Source: Thauera sp. GDN1 (GTDB taxonomy: Bacteria; Pseudomonadota; Gammaproteobacteria; Burkholderiales; Rhodocyclaceae). Taken from it: a DNA stretch of 64,000 bases. The notes beneath the pieces are model-generated. The model was given only the letters and a program-made list of their open reading frames with translations. It did no database searches and was not told the DNA's origin. Numbering within the stretch: the stretch's first letter is position 1; each line of letters opens with the position of its first letter. Made by a program: the position numbers and the translations under genes. The stretch covers positions 1,178,001 through 1,242,000 of the forward strand of contig NZ_CP097870.1 of the NCBI RefSeq assembly GCF_029223545.1, written 5' to 3'. Below are positions 19,757 through 31,563 of this stretch, piece by piece.

Positions 19757-19814
19757 CGGAACGTCTCCAATCACAAATGAAACTGCTTATGGCCGTCGGC
19801 CAGTCGCCACGGCC

Positions 19815-19912
19815 AGCGTGGCGTATGGGGCGTTTCTGGAGCAGCCGAGGACTGTCCGAGCCCGCAGGGCGAGTTCCGCAGGCTGCGGAAGAAATGCCCC
19901 GTGCGACGCGCT
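19815..19912. repeat. Stem-loop element A: conserved 52-nt core inside self-complementary arms
   Basis: The arms 19815-19837 and 19890-19912 pair over 23 positions with one mismatch and a few G-T wobbles. They enclose a 52-nt core (19838-19889) containing GAGGACTGTCCGAGCCCG, a GCCC-GCA-GGGC mini-hairpin and a TCCGC/GCGGA mini-hairpin. The core recurs inverted in element C (47/52 identical) while the arms are unrelated. It lies in the gap between prk and tkt of the Calvin operon. No open reading frame with family similarity was seen in 19757-20163. Confidence 0.8.
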
Positions 19913-19920
19913 TTCCTGGA

Positions 19921-19973
19921 ACCGCCGGTGGTGCTGGGACGGTTGCAACAACCGTTGCTTGACCACCGCCGGT
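19921..19973. repeat. Stem-loop element B between A and C
   Basis: ACCGCCGGTGGT (19921-19932) pairs perfectly with ACCACCGCCGGT (19962-19973). Inside is a second hairpin, ACGGTTG (19939-19945) with CAACCGT (19949-19955) and a CAA loop. It has no sequence similarity to the A/C core. Confidence 0.75.
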
Positions 19974-19991
19974 CTCCGTAACCCGCGGCCT

Positions 19992-20075
19992 AGCAGGCGG
20001 TGTTCCTTCCGCTGGCTGCGGAACTCGCCCTTCGGGCTCGGACAGTCCTCGCCTGCTTCAGGAACACCGCCTGCT
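19992..20075. repeat. Stem-loop element C: inverted copy of the 52-nt core with different arms
   Basis: The arms 19992-20007 and 20060-20075 are a perfect 16-bp inverted repeat (AGCAGGCGGTGTTCCT). They enclose a 52-nt core (20008-20059) that is the reverse complement of the element A core with five substitutions. Two of those changes (G/C and T/A near the TCCGC/GCGGA hairpin) fall in its loop. Confidence 0.8.
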
Positions 20076-20163
20076 CTCCGCTGGACGTGGGTGGTGCACG
20101 GCGGCCGTGAAAGACCTTTCTGCTGCCGGACGTTGCTGGGGCGCAGCGGCAGGCGTTTCGTTC

Positions 20164-21045
20164 TCATTGCGCCAGCGCCTTGCGGCGGCGGTCCATCAGG
20201 CGCCAGATGAAGGGGGTGAAGATCAGTTGCATCGCCAGCTCCATCTTCCCGCCCGGCACCACGATGGTGTTGGCGCGGCTCATGAAGCTGTCGTTGATCA
20301 TGTTGAGCAGGTAGGGAAAGTCGATGCCCTTCGGATTGGCGAAGCGGATCACCACCATCGACTCGTCGGCGGTCGGGATCGAGCGCGCGATGAAGGGGTT
20401 GGAAGTGTCCACCATCGGCACGCGCTGGAAGTTCACATGGGTGCGCGCGAACTGCGGGCAGATGTAATGCACGTAGTCGTGCATGCGGCGCAGGATGGTG
20501 TCGGTCACCGCCTCGGTGGAATAGCCGCGGGTGTTCTTGTCGCGGTGCAGCTTCTGGATCCACTCCAGGTTCACCACCGGCACCACGCCGATCAGCAGGT
20601 CCACGAAGCGCGCCACGTCGATGTTCTCGTGCTGCACGGCGCCGTGCAGGCCCTCGTAGAACAGCAGGTCGGTGCCGGTCGGCAGCTCCTCCCAGGGCGT
20701 GAAGGTGCCGGGCTCCTGGCCGAAATGCTCGGCCTCCTCGAGGCTGTGCAGGTACTTGCGGCGCTTGCCGCTGCCGGATTCACCATAGCTGCGGAACAGG
20801 TTCTCGAGTTCGCCGAACAGGTTGGCCTCGGGACCGAAGTGACTGAGCTGGCAGCCGCCGCCGACCTCGCAGGCGGCGAGCTTCTCGCGCATGGTCTTGC
20901 GGTCGTGGGCGTGGAAGCTGTCGCCCTCGATGACCGCGGCGGTGACGCTCTCGCGGCGGAAGATCTCCTCGAAGGTGCGCTGCACGGTGCTGGTGCCGGC
21001 ACCGGACGAGCCGGTGATGGCGACGATCGGATGACGTTCGGACAT
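20164..21045 (-). CDS. cbbP: Phosphoribulokinase (class I), Calvin operon copy
   Basis: ATP-dependent phosphorylation of ribulose-5-phosphate to the RuBisCO substrate. The 293-residue product has the P-loop GSSGAGTST (12-20), [15 protein letters not shown] and the class I signature [15 protein letters not shown]. It differs from the second copy (33728-34603) around residues 58-65 (ACEVGGGCQLSHFG against [12 protein letters not shown]). fbp lies 18 nt upstream; the stem-loop cassette follows downstream. Confidence 0.96.
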   Translation of the reverse strand: MSERHPIVAITGSSGAGTSTVQRTFEEIFRRESVTAAVIEGDSFHAHDRKTMREKLAACEVGGGCQLSHFGPEANLFGELENLFRSYGESGSGKRRKYLHSLEEAEHFGQEPGTFTPWEELPTGTDLLFYEGLHGAVQHENIDVARFVDLLIGVVPVVNLEWIQKLHRDKNTRGYSTEAVTDTILRRMHDYVHYICPQFARTHVNFQRVPMVDTSNPFIARSIPTADESMVVIRFANPKGIDFPYLLNMINDSFMSRANTIVVPGGKMELAMQLIFTPFIWRLMDRRRKALAQ

Positions 21046-21063
21046 GGCGGTTCCCCCGGGGGC

Positions 21064-22152
21064 TTATTGAGCGAATTCGGTGTCGCGGAACAGCGAGCGG
21101 GCGTGGAACAGCGGCAGCTCGTCCTGCTCGCCGCCGATGACCGGCTCGTGGTGATAGCGCTCGATGCGCTCGACTTCTTCCTTCGAGCCGAACACGAAGC
21201 CGATGCGCTGGTGCAGTGAGTCGGGCTGGACCTCGAGCACCGGGCGCACGCCGGTGCTGGCGCGGCCGCCGGCCTGCTCGATCAGGTAGCCGATCGGGTT
21301 GCACTCGTAGAGCAGGCGCAGCCGCCCGGGCCTGGCGGGGTCCTTGCGGTCGCGCGGATAGAGGAAGACGCCGCCGCGCATCAGGATGCGGTGGGTCTCG
21401 GCCACCAGCGAGGCGATCCAGCGCATGTTGAAGTCGGCGCCGCGCGGGCCGCTGCGTCCGGCCAGGACCTCGTCGACGTAGCGCCGCACCGGCGGCTCCC
21501 AGAAGCGCGAATTGGAGGCGTTGATGGCGAACTCGCGCGTCGTCTCCGGCACGCGGATGTCGGGGTGGGTGAGGTAGAACTCGCCGATGATCGGGTCGAG
21601 GGTGAAGCCGGCGACGCCGCTGCCGACGCTGAGCACCAGCATCGTCGAGGGACCGTAGATGGCGTAGCCGGCGGCGAGCTGGCGGCTGCCGGGCTGCAGG
21701 AAGTCCGCGGCCGGCGCGTCCTCGCCCGGCGTGGGCGCGCGCAGGATGGAGAAGATCGAGCCGACGGCGACGTTGACGTCGATGTTGCTTGATCCGTCGA
21801 GCGGGTCGAAGGCGAGCAGGTACTTGCCGCGCTGGTCGCTGGCGGGCAGGGGGATGGGGGCCTCGTTCTCCTCGGACACCATGCCGGCGAGGTCGCCGCC
21901 CCAGTGCGTGGCGCGCAGGAAGATCTCGTCGGCGAGCACGTCGAGCTTCTTCTGCTCCTCGCCCTGCACGTTGGCGCTGCCGTGGCTGCCGAGCACGTCG
22001 GCGAGCGCGCCGTGGGCGACCGCGCGCGAGATCGCCTTGCAGGCCTGGGCGACCTGCAGGATCAGGGCGTTGAACTCGCCGGTGGCCTCCGGGTTGCGGC
22101 GGCGGTGTTCGATCAGGTATTCGGTGAGCGTGCTGCGGTCGAGGCTGAACAT
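21064..22152 (-). CDS. cbbF: Fructose-1,6-bisphosphatase class I
   Basis: Hydrolyses fructose-1,6-bisphosphate, and in many autotrophs also sedoheptulose-1,7-bisphosphate. The 362-residue product has VSEENEAP (metal Glu), the metal/phosphate motif FDPLDGSSNID and GGVFLYPRD near the substrate site. GGGGAGA precedes ATG 22152. It lies between cbbX and prk. Confidence 0.95.
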   Translation of the reverse strand: MFSLDRSTLTEYLIEHRRRNPEATGEFNALILQVAQACKAISRAVAHGALADVLGSHGSANVQGEEQKKLDVLADEIFLRATHWGGDLAGMVSEENEAPIPLPASDQRGKYLLAFDPLDGSSNIDVNVAVGSIFSILRAPTPGEDAPAADFLQPGSRQLAAGYAIYGPSTMLVLSVGSGVAGFTLDPIIGEFYLTHPDIRVPETTREFAINASNSRFWEPPVRRYVDEVLAGRSGPRGADFNMRWIASLVAETHRILMRGGVFLYPRDRKDPARPGRLRLLYECNPIGYLIEQAGGRASTGVRPVLEVQPDSLHQRIGFVFGSKEEVERIERYHHEPVIGGEQDELPLFHARSLFRDTEFAQ

Positions 22153-22238
22153 GGTGGTCTCCCCCGGTCCGGTGCCGGATCGGTCGTTGTCGTTTTGTGG
22201 TCGTCCTGGCTGCTGCGGTCCACCGCGGCGGCGTGCGT

Positions 22239-23141
22239 TCACCCAGCCTCGGCGGGCTGGAAGTGACGGCTGGCGCGCACGTCGGCTTCGGTGATCGTGG
22301 TCAGCGTTTCGGCGTCCACCGTGGCGCCGGACTCGAACAGGCGCAGGGCCTGGCGCAGGCGCATGCGGTCGAGCGCGTTGCGGATGCTGCGCGCGTTGGC
22401 GAAGTGGGGATGGCGGCGGCGCAGCACGATGTAGTCGTCGAAGGCGCGGCGCGCGCCCTCGTCGAAGCGGTAGTTCCAGCCGGCGAGCATGCGCCGGGCG
22501 ATTTCGCCCAGTTCGTCGTTGCTGTAGTCGGGGAAGTCGACATGGTGGGCGATGCGCGACTTCATGCCGGGGTTGGACTCGAAGAAGCGCTCCATGCGAT
22601 CTGCGTAGCCGGCGAGGATCACCACGAGGTCGTCGCGCTGGTTCTCCATGACCTGCAGCAGGATCTCGATGGCCTCCTGGCCGTAGTCCTTTTCGTTCTC
22701 GGGGCGGTAGAGGTAGTAGGCCTCGTCGATGAACAGCACGCCCCCCATCGCGCGCTTGAGCACGTCCTTGGTCTTGGGCGCGGTGTGGCCGATGTACTGG
22801 CCGACGAGGTCGTCGCGCGTTACCGCCACCACATGGCCGCGGCGGCAGTAGCCGAGGCGGTGCAGGATCTCGGCCATGCGCATCGCCACCGTGGTCTTGC
22901 CGGTGCCGGGGTTGCCGGTGAAGCTCATGTGCAGCGAGGGGTGCTCGGTGGCCAGCCCCAGGCGCTGGCGCACGCGGTCGACGAGCAGCAGGGCGGCGAT
23001 CTCGCGCACCCGGCGCTTGACCGGGGCGAGGCCGACGAGGTCGCGCTCGAGGGACTCGAGCACCTCGCCGATGCCGGCGTCGCGGAACTCGGCGGCAAGG
23101 TCGATGCTGGCGGGGGCGGGGGCCTTCTCGGGGGCGTTCAT
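22239..23141 (-). CDS. cbbX: Red-type RuBisCO activase CbbX
   Basis: AAA+ remodeller that pulls on the CbbL C-terminus to release inhibitory sugar phosphates. The 300-residue product has Walker A GNPGTGKT (76-83), the pore loop YIG (116-118) within [14 protein letters not shown], Walker B VLFIDE (135-140) and a sensor region with [15 protein letters not shown] precedes ATG 23141. Its presence next to cbbLS defines the red-type enzyme. A REP-like hairpin separates it from cbbS. Confidence 0.96.
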   Translation of the reverse strand: MNAPEKAPAPASIDLAAEFRDAGIGEVLESLERDLVGLAPVKRRVREIAALLLVDRVRQRLGLATEHPSLHMSFTGNPGTGKTTVAMRMAEILHRLGYCRRGHVVAVTRDDLVGQYIGHTAPKTKDVLKRAMGGVLFIDEAYYLYRPENEKDYGQEAIEILLQVMENQRDDLVVILAGYADRMERFFESNPGMKSRIAHHVDFPDYSNDELGEIARRMLAGWNYRFDEGARRAFDDYIVLRRRHPHFANARSIRNALDRMRLRQALRLFESGATVDAETLTTITEADVRASRHFQPAEAG

Positions 23142-23175
23142 GGTCGGATCTCCTGCATCTGTGCGGACAGGCCCG

Positions 23176-23231
23176 GTGGGAGCGGCGGAAGCCGCGATTG
23201 CGACGCTGTTCGCGGCTTCCGCCGCTCCCAC
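23176..23231. repeat. Perfect 22-bp inverted repeat, REP-like hairpin
   Basis: The arms 23176-23197 and 23210-23231 are perfectly complementary over 22 bp around a 12-nt loop. They begin GTGGGAGCGGCGGAAGCC, resembling the GTGGGAGCGGC head of REP sequences of Pseudomonas and related genera. There is no T tract, so it is not a simple terminator. It lies between cbbS (stop 23255) and cbbX (start 23141). Confidence 0.85.
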
Positions 23232-23254
23232 GCGGGATCGTTCGATGGTCCGGC

Positions 23255-23680
23255 TCAGCCCGCGTAGCGCGCGCCTTCCGGGGCACGGCCGACGGCGTAG
23301 CTCTCCATCGTGTAGCGCAGGTTGCGGCCCTGGGTTTCCTGGCGGACGAGGCGGAAGCCGGGCTCGGCCGTGGGGCGCTGGACGATGAAGGACATGCGCA
23401 CCGTCTCCCAGCCCTTGGTCGAGTCGAAGGCGTTGATGCGGATGTAGGTCTCGGGGTTGGTCTCGCGGCAGGCCTTGAGTTCGCCCATCACGCCGGCGGG
23501 GTCGCGCAGGTCGAACATCGGCAGTCCCCACATGTTCCAGTAGGTGTTGCGCGGGTGCGGGTCGTCGGTGAATTCGATGGCGACCGCCCAGCCCTGTTCG
23601 AGGCAGTAGTTCACCTGCGCGGCGATCTGGGTGTCGGTGAGGTCGGGGAGGAAGGAAAAGCAGCCTTGGGTGATGCGCAT
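23255..23680 (-). CDS. cbbS: RuBisCO small subunit (red type)
   Basis: The 141-residue small subunit starts [16 protein letters not shown] and contains the conserved [10 protein letters not shown]. It ends in an extended tail ([20 protein letters not shown]) that in red-type (form IC/ID) small subunits forms the beta-hairpin lining the central channel. GGAGA precedes ATG 23680. cbbL lies 89 nt upstream. Confidence 0.96.
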   Translation of the reverse strand: MRITQGCFSFLPDLTDTQIAAQVNYCLEQGWAVAIEFTDDPHPRNTYWNMWGLPMFDLRDPAGVMGELKACRETNPETYIRINAFDSTKGWETVRMSFIVQRPTAEPGFRLVRQETQGRNLRYTMESYAVGRAPEGARYAG

Positions 23681-23769
23681 GATGGTGTCTCCTCGAATGA
23701 TGGGGTGCAGGCCGCCTGCCGCGCGCCCGGCTGGGACGCGGCGGGGGCGATGCCGGATGGGGCCGGGAT

Positions 23770-26264
<2,495 letters not shown>

Positions 26265-26294
26265 AGGACTTGCAGCCGGGCAGCGCCGAAAATG

Positions 26295-26320
26295 AAAAAC
26301 GCGCCACGAGGGCGCGTTTT
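26295..26320. terminator. Bidirectional terminator between cbbR and fba
   Basis: AAAACGCGCC (26296-26305) pairs with GGCGCGTTTT (26311-26320) around a 5-nt loop. T tracts lie on both strands, between converging genes. Confidence 0.85.
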
Positions 26321-26344
26321 CAAGTGCTGCGGAGGCGGTGAAAC

Positions 26345-27409
26345 TCAGCGCACGACCTGCGTCAGCTCGCCGGCCTTGTAGCGCGCGGCCATCTTCTCGA
26401 GCGAGACCGACTTGATCTTGCTCGCCATGCCGGCGCAGCCGAAGGCTTCGAAGCGCGCCTTGCACACCAGCTTGGCGGCTTCGCGCGCGGGCTTGTTGAA
26501 TTCGCGCGGGTCGAACTTGGAGGGGTTCTCGACCAGGAACTTGCGCACCGCGCCGGTCATCGCCAGGCGGATGTCGGTGTCGATGTTGATCTTGCGTACG
26601 CCGTACTTGATGCCCTGCACGATCTCCTCGACCGGCACGCCGTAGGTCTCCTTCATGTCGCCGCCGTACTGGCGGATGATCTCGAGCAGCTCCTGCGGCA
26701 CCGAGCTGGAGCCGTGCATCACCAGGTGGGTGTTGGGGATGCGGGCGTGGATCTGCTTGATGCGCTCGATGGCGAGGATGTCGCCCGTGGGCTTGCGGCT
26801 GAACTTGTAGGCGCCGTGGCTGGTGCCGATGGCGATGGCGAGCGCGTCGCAGTCGGTCTGCTTGACGAAGTCGGCGGCCTGGTCGGGGTCGGTCAGCATC
26901 TGGCTGTGGTCGAGCGTGCCTTCGGCGCCGACGCCGTCTTCCTCGCCGGCCTGGCCCGTCTCCAGCGAGCCCAGGCAGCCGAGCTCGCCCTCGACACTGA
27001 CGCCGATGGCGTGCGAGAACTTCACCACCTCGCGGGTGACGGCGACGTTGTACTCGTAGGAGGCGGGCGTCTTGCCGTCTTCCAGCAGCGAGCCGTCCAT
27101 CATCACGCTGGAAAAGCCCGAGCGGATCGCGCCCATGCAGATCGCTGGCGACTGGCCGTGGTCCTGGTGCATGACGACCGGGATGTTCGGATAGGCCTCG
27201 ACTGCGGCGTCGATCAGGTGGCGCAGGAAGGCCTCACCGGCGTATTTGCGCGCGCCGGCCGAGGCCTGCATGATCACCGGGCTGTCGCATTCGGCAGCCG
27301 CTTCCATGATGGCCTGGACCTGTTCGAGGTTGTTCACGTTGAAGGCGGGCAGGCCATAGCTGTGCTCGGCGGCGTGGTCGAGCAGCTGGCGCATGGAAAC
27401 GAGGGGCAT
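26345..27409 (-). CDS. fba: Class II fructose-1,6-bisphosphate aldolase, second copy
   Basis: The 354-residue product [19 protein letters not shown] shares all motifs with the Calvin-operon copy: [37 protein letters not shown]. It carries a short C-terminal extension ([14 protein letters not shown]). GGAGAG lies upstream of ATG 27409. It follows pyk in the second carbon module. This copy is the better candidate for the housekeeping glycolytic/gluconeogenic enzyme. Confidence 0.95.
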   Translation of the reverse strand: MPLVSMRQLLDHAAEHSYGLPAFNVNNLEQVQAIMEAAAECDSPVIMQASAGARKYAGEAFLRHLIDAAVEAYPNIPVVMHQDHGQSPAICMGAIRSGFSSVMMDGSLLEDGKTPASYEYNVAVTREVVKFSHAIGVSVEGELGCLGSLETGQAGEEDGVGAEGTLDHSQMLTDPDQAADFVKQTDCDALAIAIGTSHGAYKFSRKPTGDILAIERIKQIHARIPNTHLVMHGSSSVPQELLEIIRQYGGDMKETYGVPVEEIVQGIKYGVRKINIDTDIRLAMTGAVRKFLVENPSKFDPREFNKPAREAAKLVCKARFEAFGCAGMASKIKSVSLEKMAARYKAGELTQVVR

Positions 27410-27553
27410 GGAGTCTCTCCGGAAGGGGGCCGCAGCGGGCGGCGGGGCGATCGAAAAACGATATTTTAGCCTGTGTCGCGAGCGCTTGCCGCGGCTCCGA
27501 CACAGGGTGTGACACACGGGCGGTGCGGGCGCCAGCGGGCGGTCCTGCCGCGC

Positions 27554-29008
27554 TCAGACCGGGTCGTCGAGCGTGCCGGGCATGTGGTGTTCACCGACGC
27601 GCACGATCTTCAGCGTGTTGGTGCCGCCCGAGGCGCCGATCGGCTCGCCGATGGTGAGCACGATCAGGTCGCCGTACTCGACCACGCCCTGCTCCAGCAG
27701 CACCTGCTCGGCCTCCCACAGCAGCACGTCGCGGTCCTGATGGGTCTGGCTCATCAGCAGCGGATGGACCTCGCGGTACAGCGTCATCTGGTTGCGCGCG
27801 GACACCTCCGGCGTCAGCGCGTAGATCGGCACCCCGGCGTTGAGACGGCTCATCCACAGCGCGGTGGAGCCGGTCTGGGTCAGCGACGCGATCGCCTTCA
27901 CCTTGAGGTGATAGGCGGTCCAGATCGCCGCCATCGCGATCGACTGGTCGATGCGGGTGAACACGCGGTTGAGCACCTCGCGGTCGAGGCTGACCTCGGC
28001 GGACTTCTCGGCCTCGAGGCAGACGCGGCTCATCGCCTCGATGACCTCCACCGGGAACTGCCCGGACGCGGTCTCCGCCGACAGCATCACCGCGTCGGTG
28101 CCGTCGAGCACCGCGTTGGCCACGTCGGACACCTCGGCGCGGGTGGGCACCGGGCTGGTGATCATCGACTCCATCATCTGCGTGGCGGTGATGGTGAGCT
28201 TGTTGCGGTCGCGCGCGGCGCGGATCATCTTCTTCTGCAGCGCCGGCACCGCGGCGTCGCCGACTTCCACCGCGAGGTCGCCGCGCGCCACCATGATGCC
28301 GTCGGAGGCGTCGAGGATCTCGTCGAGGTTGGCGACGGCCTCGGTGCGCTCGATCTTGGCGATCAACAGCGCTGCGCTGCCGGCCGCGCGCATGAGCTGG
28401 CGGGCCATGTACATGTCGGCCGCGCTCTTGGGGAAGGACACCGCGACGAAATCCACCCCGATCAACGCCGCGGTGCGGATGTCGTCCATGTCCTTGGCGG
28501 TGAGCGCCGGCGCGGTCAGCCCGCCGCCCTGGCGGTTGATGCCCTTGTTGTTGGAGAGCTCGCCGCCGACCTTCACGATGGTGTGGATCTCGTGGCCGAG
28601 CACGCGGTGTACGGTCAGCTTCACCCGGCCGTCGTCGAGCAGCAGCACGTCGCCGGGCTTCACGTCCTTGGGCAGATCCTTGTAATCGAGGCCGACGCGC
28701 TGGGTGTTGCCGAGTTGGCAACGTGCATCGAGCACGAAGGGCGCGTCGCGGGTGAGGCTGATGCGGCCGTTCTCGAACTTGCCGATGCGGATCTTCGGTC
28801 CCTGCAGGTCGGCGAGGATGCCGATCGGGCGGCCGGTGCGCGCCGAGGCGTCGCGGATGGCGTCCGCGCGCGCGATGTGCTCCTCGGCCTTGCCGTGGGA
28901 GAAGTTCATGCGCACCACGTCCACGCCGGCATGCGCCATGCGTTCCAGGGTATGGAGGTCGGACGAGGCCGGTCCGAGGGTGGCGACGATCTTGGTGTGG
29001 CGGGACAT
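27554..29008 (-). CDS. pyk: Pyruvate kinase
   Basis: Converts phosphoenolpyruvate and ADP to pyruvate and ATP. The 484-residue product has KIVATLGPAS, VVRMNFSHG, the catalytic-lysine region LLIAKIERTEAV and MVARGDLAVEVG, ending with the C-terminal allosteric-type domain. GGAG precedes ATG 29008. Its place between pgk and fba in a Calvin-related cluster provides an exit from 3-phosphoglycerate toward pyruvate. A terminator separates it from pgk, so it may have its own promoter. Confidence 0.95.
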   Translation of the reverse strand: MSRHTKIVATLGPASSDLHTLERMAHAGVDVVRMNFSHGKAEEHIARADAIRDASARTGRPIGILADLQGPKIRIGKFENGRISLTRDAPFVLDARCQLGNTQRVGLDYKDLPKDVKPGDVLLLDDGRVKLTVHRVLGHEIHTIVKVGGELSNNKGINRQGGGLTAPALTAKDMDDIRTAALIGVDFVAVSFPKSAADMYMARQLMRAAGSAALLIAKIERTEAVANLDEILDASDGIMVARGDLAVEVGDAAVPALQKKMIRAARDRNKLTITATQMMESMITSPVPTRAEVSDVANAVLDGTDAVMLSAETASGQFPVEVIEAMSRVCLEAEKSAEVSLDREVLNRVFTRIDQSIAMAAIWTAYHLKVKAIASLTQTGSTALWMSRLNAGVPIYALTPEVSARNQMTLYREVHPLLMSQTHQDRDVLLWEAEQVLLEQGVVEYGDLIVLTIGEPIGASGGTNTLKIVRVGEHHMPGTLDDPV

Positions 29009-29093
29009 GCGGGACTCCAGCAGGGCGGATGCGGGCAGCTCGGCGCGCGCGGCGCAAGCGGGTGGGCAAGCCGACATTCTAGCCGCAGGCAGG

Positions 29094-29120
29094 AAAAAGG
29101 CCGTCGCGCAGGACGGCCTT
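29094..29120 (-). terminator. Terminator after pgk
   Basis: AAGGCCGTC (29097-29105) pairs with GACGGCCTT (29112-29120). On the minus strand a run of Ts follows (29094-29098). It lies between the pgk stop and the pyk start. Confidence 0.82.
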
Positions 29121-29146
29121 CGGGGGCAGGCGTGCTGCGCTGGAGA

Positions 29147-30331
<1,185 letters not shown>

Positions 30332-30349
30332 GATCTGTTCGGTCTCGTG

Positions 30350-30374
30350 AAAACGCCCTGCAGGACAGGGCGTT
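30350..30374 (-). terminator. Intra-operon stem-loop between gap and pgk (attenuator-like)
   Basis: AACGCCCTG (30352-30360) pairs with CAGGGCGTT (30366-30374) around a 5-nt loop, with TTTT following on the minus strand. The weak T run suggests partial termination or mRNA stabilisation rather than a full stop. Confidence 0.6.
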
Positions 30375-30398
30375 GATGGTTTGCGATGGCCAGCCGGC

Positions 30399-31427
30399 TT
30401 ACTTGGCGTTGTAGAAGGCACGGGCGGCGTCGAGCATGCGGCAGGAATAGCCCCACTCGTTGTCGTACCAGGCCAGCACCTTGACCAGCACCGAGCCGTC
30501 CTCGCCCTTGATGACGCGGGTCTGGGTGGCGTCGAAGGTGGACGACACGGTGGTGTGGTTGAAGTCGGAGGACACCAGCGGCTCGGTGTTGACCGCGAGG
30601 ATGCCCTTCAGCGGGCCCTTGGCCGCGGCGGTCATCAGCTCGTTGATCTCTTCCTTGGTGGTGGCGCGCTCGGCGGTGAAGGTGAGGTCGACCAGCGAGA
30701 CGTTGATGGTCGGCACGCGCAGCGCGAAGCCATCGACCTTGCCGGCGAGCTGCGGCAGCACCAGGCCGACGGCCTTGGCGGCGCCGGTCTTGGTCGGGAT
30801 GATGTTGGCGGCGGCGGCACGGGCGCGGCGCAGGTCCTTGTGGCGCACGTCCACGGTGACCTGGTCGTTGGTGTAGGCGTGGATGGTGGTCATCAGGCCC
30901 TGCTTGATGCCGACGCTGTCGGCCAGGACCTTGGCGACCGGCGCCAGGCAGTTGGTGGTGCACGAGGCGTTGGAGACGACGGTCATGTCGCCGCGCAGCA
31001 CTTCCTCGTTCACGCCCATGACGATGGTGGTGTCCACGTCGTCGCCGCCCGGGGCGGAGATCAGCACGCGGCGGGCGCCCTGGTCGAGCAGGGCCTGGGC
31101 CTTGGCCTTGGTGGTGTAGGCACCGGTGCATTCGAGCAGCACGTCCACGCCGTGGGTGGCCCAGTCCACGCCCTTGGGATCCTTGGTGGAGTAGAAGGGG
31201 ATCTTCTTGCCGTCGATGATGATGACGTTCTCGCCCTCGGTCTCGACCGAGGTCGCGAAGCGGCCGTGGGTGGTGTCGTACTTGAGCAGGTGGGCGTTGG
31301 TGGTCAGATCGCCGGAGGCGTTGATGGCGACCACTTCGAACTCGTTCTGCAGGCCCTGCTCGTAGATGGCGCGCAGCGTGCAGCGACCGATACGACCGAA
31401 ACCGTTGATGGCGACCTTGATGCTCAT
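30399..31427 (-). CDS. gap: Type I glyceraldehyde-3-phosphate dehydrogenase
   Basis: Interconverts 1,3-bisphosphoglycerate and glyceraldehyde-3-phosphate. The 342-residue product has GFGRIGR, the catalytic cysteine motif [19 protein letters not shown] and WYDNEWGYS. The residue after AIN in the cofactor loop is Ala (INASGDL) where NAD-specific enzymes have Asp, so NADP use is conceivable. This is the only gap in the window; the Calvin operon at 15-25 kb has none. GGGAGA lies upstream of ATG 31427. Confidence 0.96.
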   Translation of the reverse strand: MSIKVAINGFGRIGRCTLRAIYEQGLQNEFEVVAINASGDLTTNAHLLKYDTTHGRFATSVETEGENVIIIDGKKIPFYSTKDPKGVDWATHGVDVLLECTGAYTTKAKAQALLDQGARRVLISAPGGDDVDTTIVMGVNEEVLRGDMTVVSNASCTTNCLAPVAKVLADSVGIKQGLMTTIHAYTNDQVTVDVRHKDLRRARAAAANIIPTKTGAAKAVGLVLPQLAGKVDGFALRVPTINVSLVDLTFTAERATTKEEINELMTAAAKGPLKGILAVNTEPLVSSDFNHTTVSSTFDATQTRVIKGEDGSVLVKVLAWYDNEWGYSCRMLDAARAFYNAK

Positions 31428-31518
31428 CGATGCTTCTCCCTGAAATAACGGTGGAAAACCGGGTGTTTGTGTTTGCCGATGCCCTGCCGGCCGGTGCCGG
31501 ACCATGCCCTGATGTGCT

Positions 31519-31551
31519 GCGGGAGCGGTCCGCTTCCGGAGCCGCTCCCGC
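31519..31551. repeat. REP-like hairpin between tkt and gap
   Basis: GCGGGAGCGG (31519-31528) pairs perfectly with CCGCTCCCGC (31542-31551), with an inner TCCG/CGGA. Its GGGAGCGG head matches the hairpin at 23176-23231, and like that one it sits between two genes of a carbon operon without a T tract. Confidence 0.7.
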
Positions 31552-31563
31552 GCCAGTCTGTCC

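Noticed and set aside
19787..20563. A small gene in the prk-tkt gap (minus-strand frame running through the hairpins)
   Set aside because: The frame is continuous only because it overlaps prk out of phase; the gap part follows the inverted repeats and shows no domain or ribosome site.
23176..23231. Simple Rho-independent terminator after cbbS
   Set aside because: The hairpin is strong but no T tract follows on the minus strand and the operon continues into cbbX.
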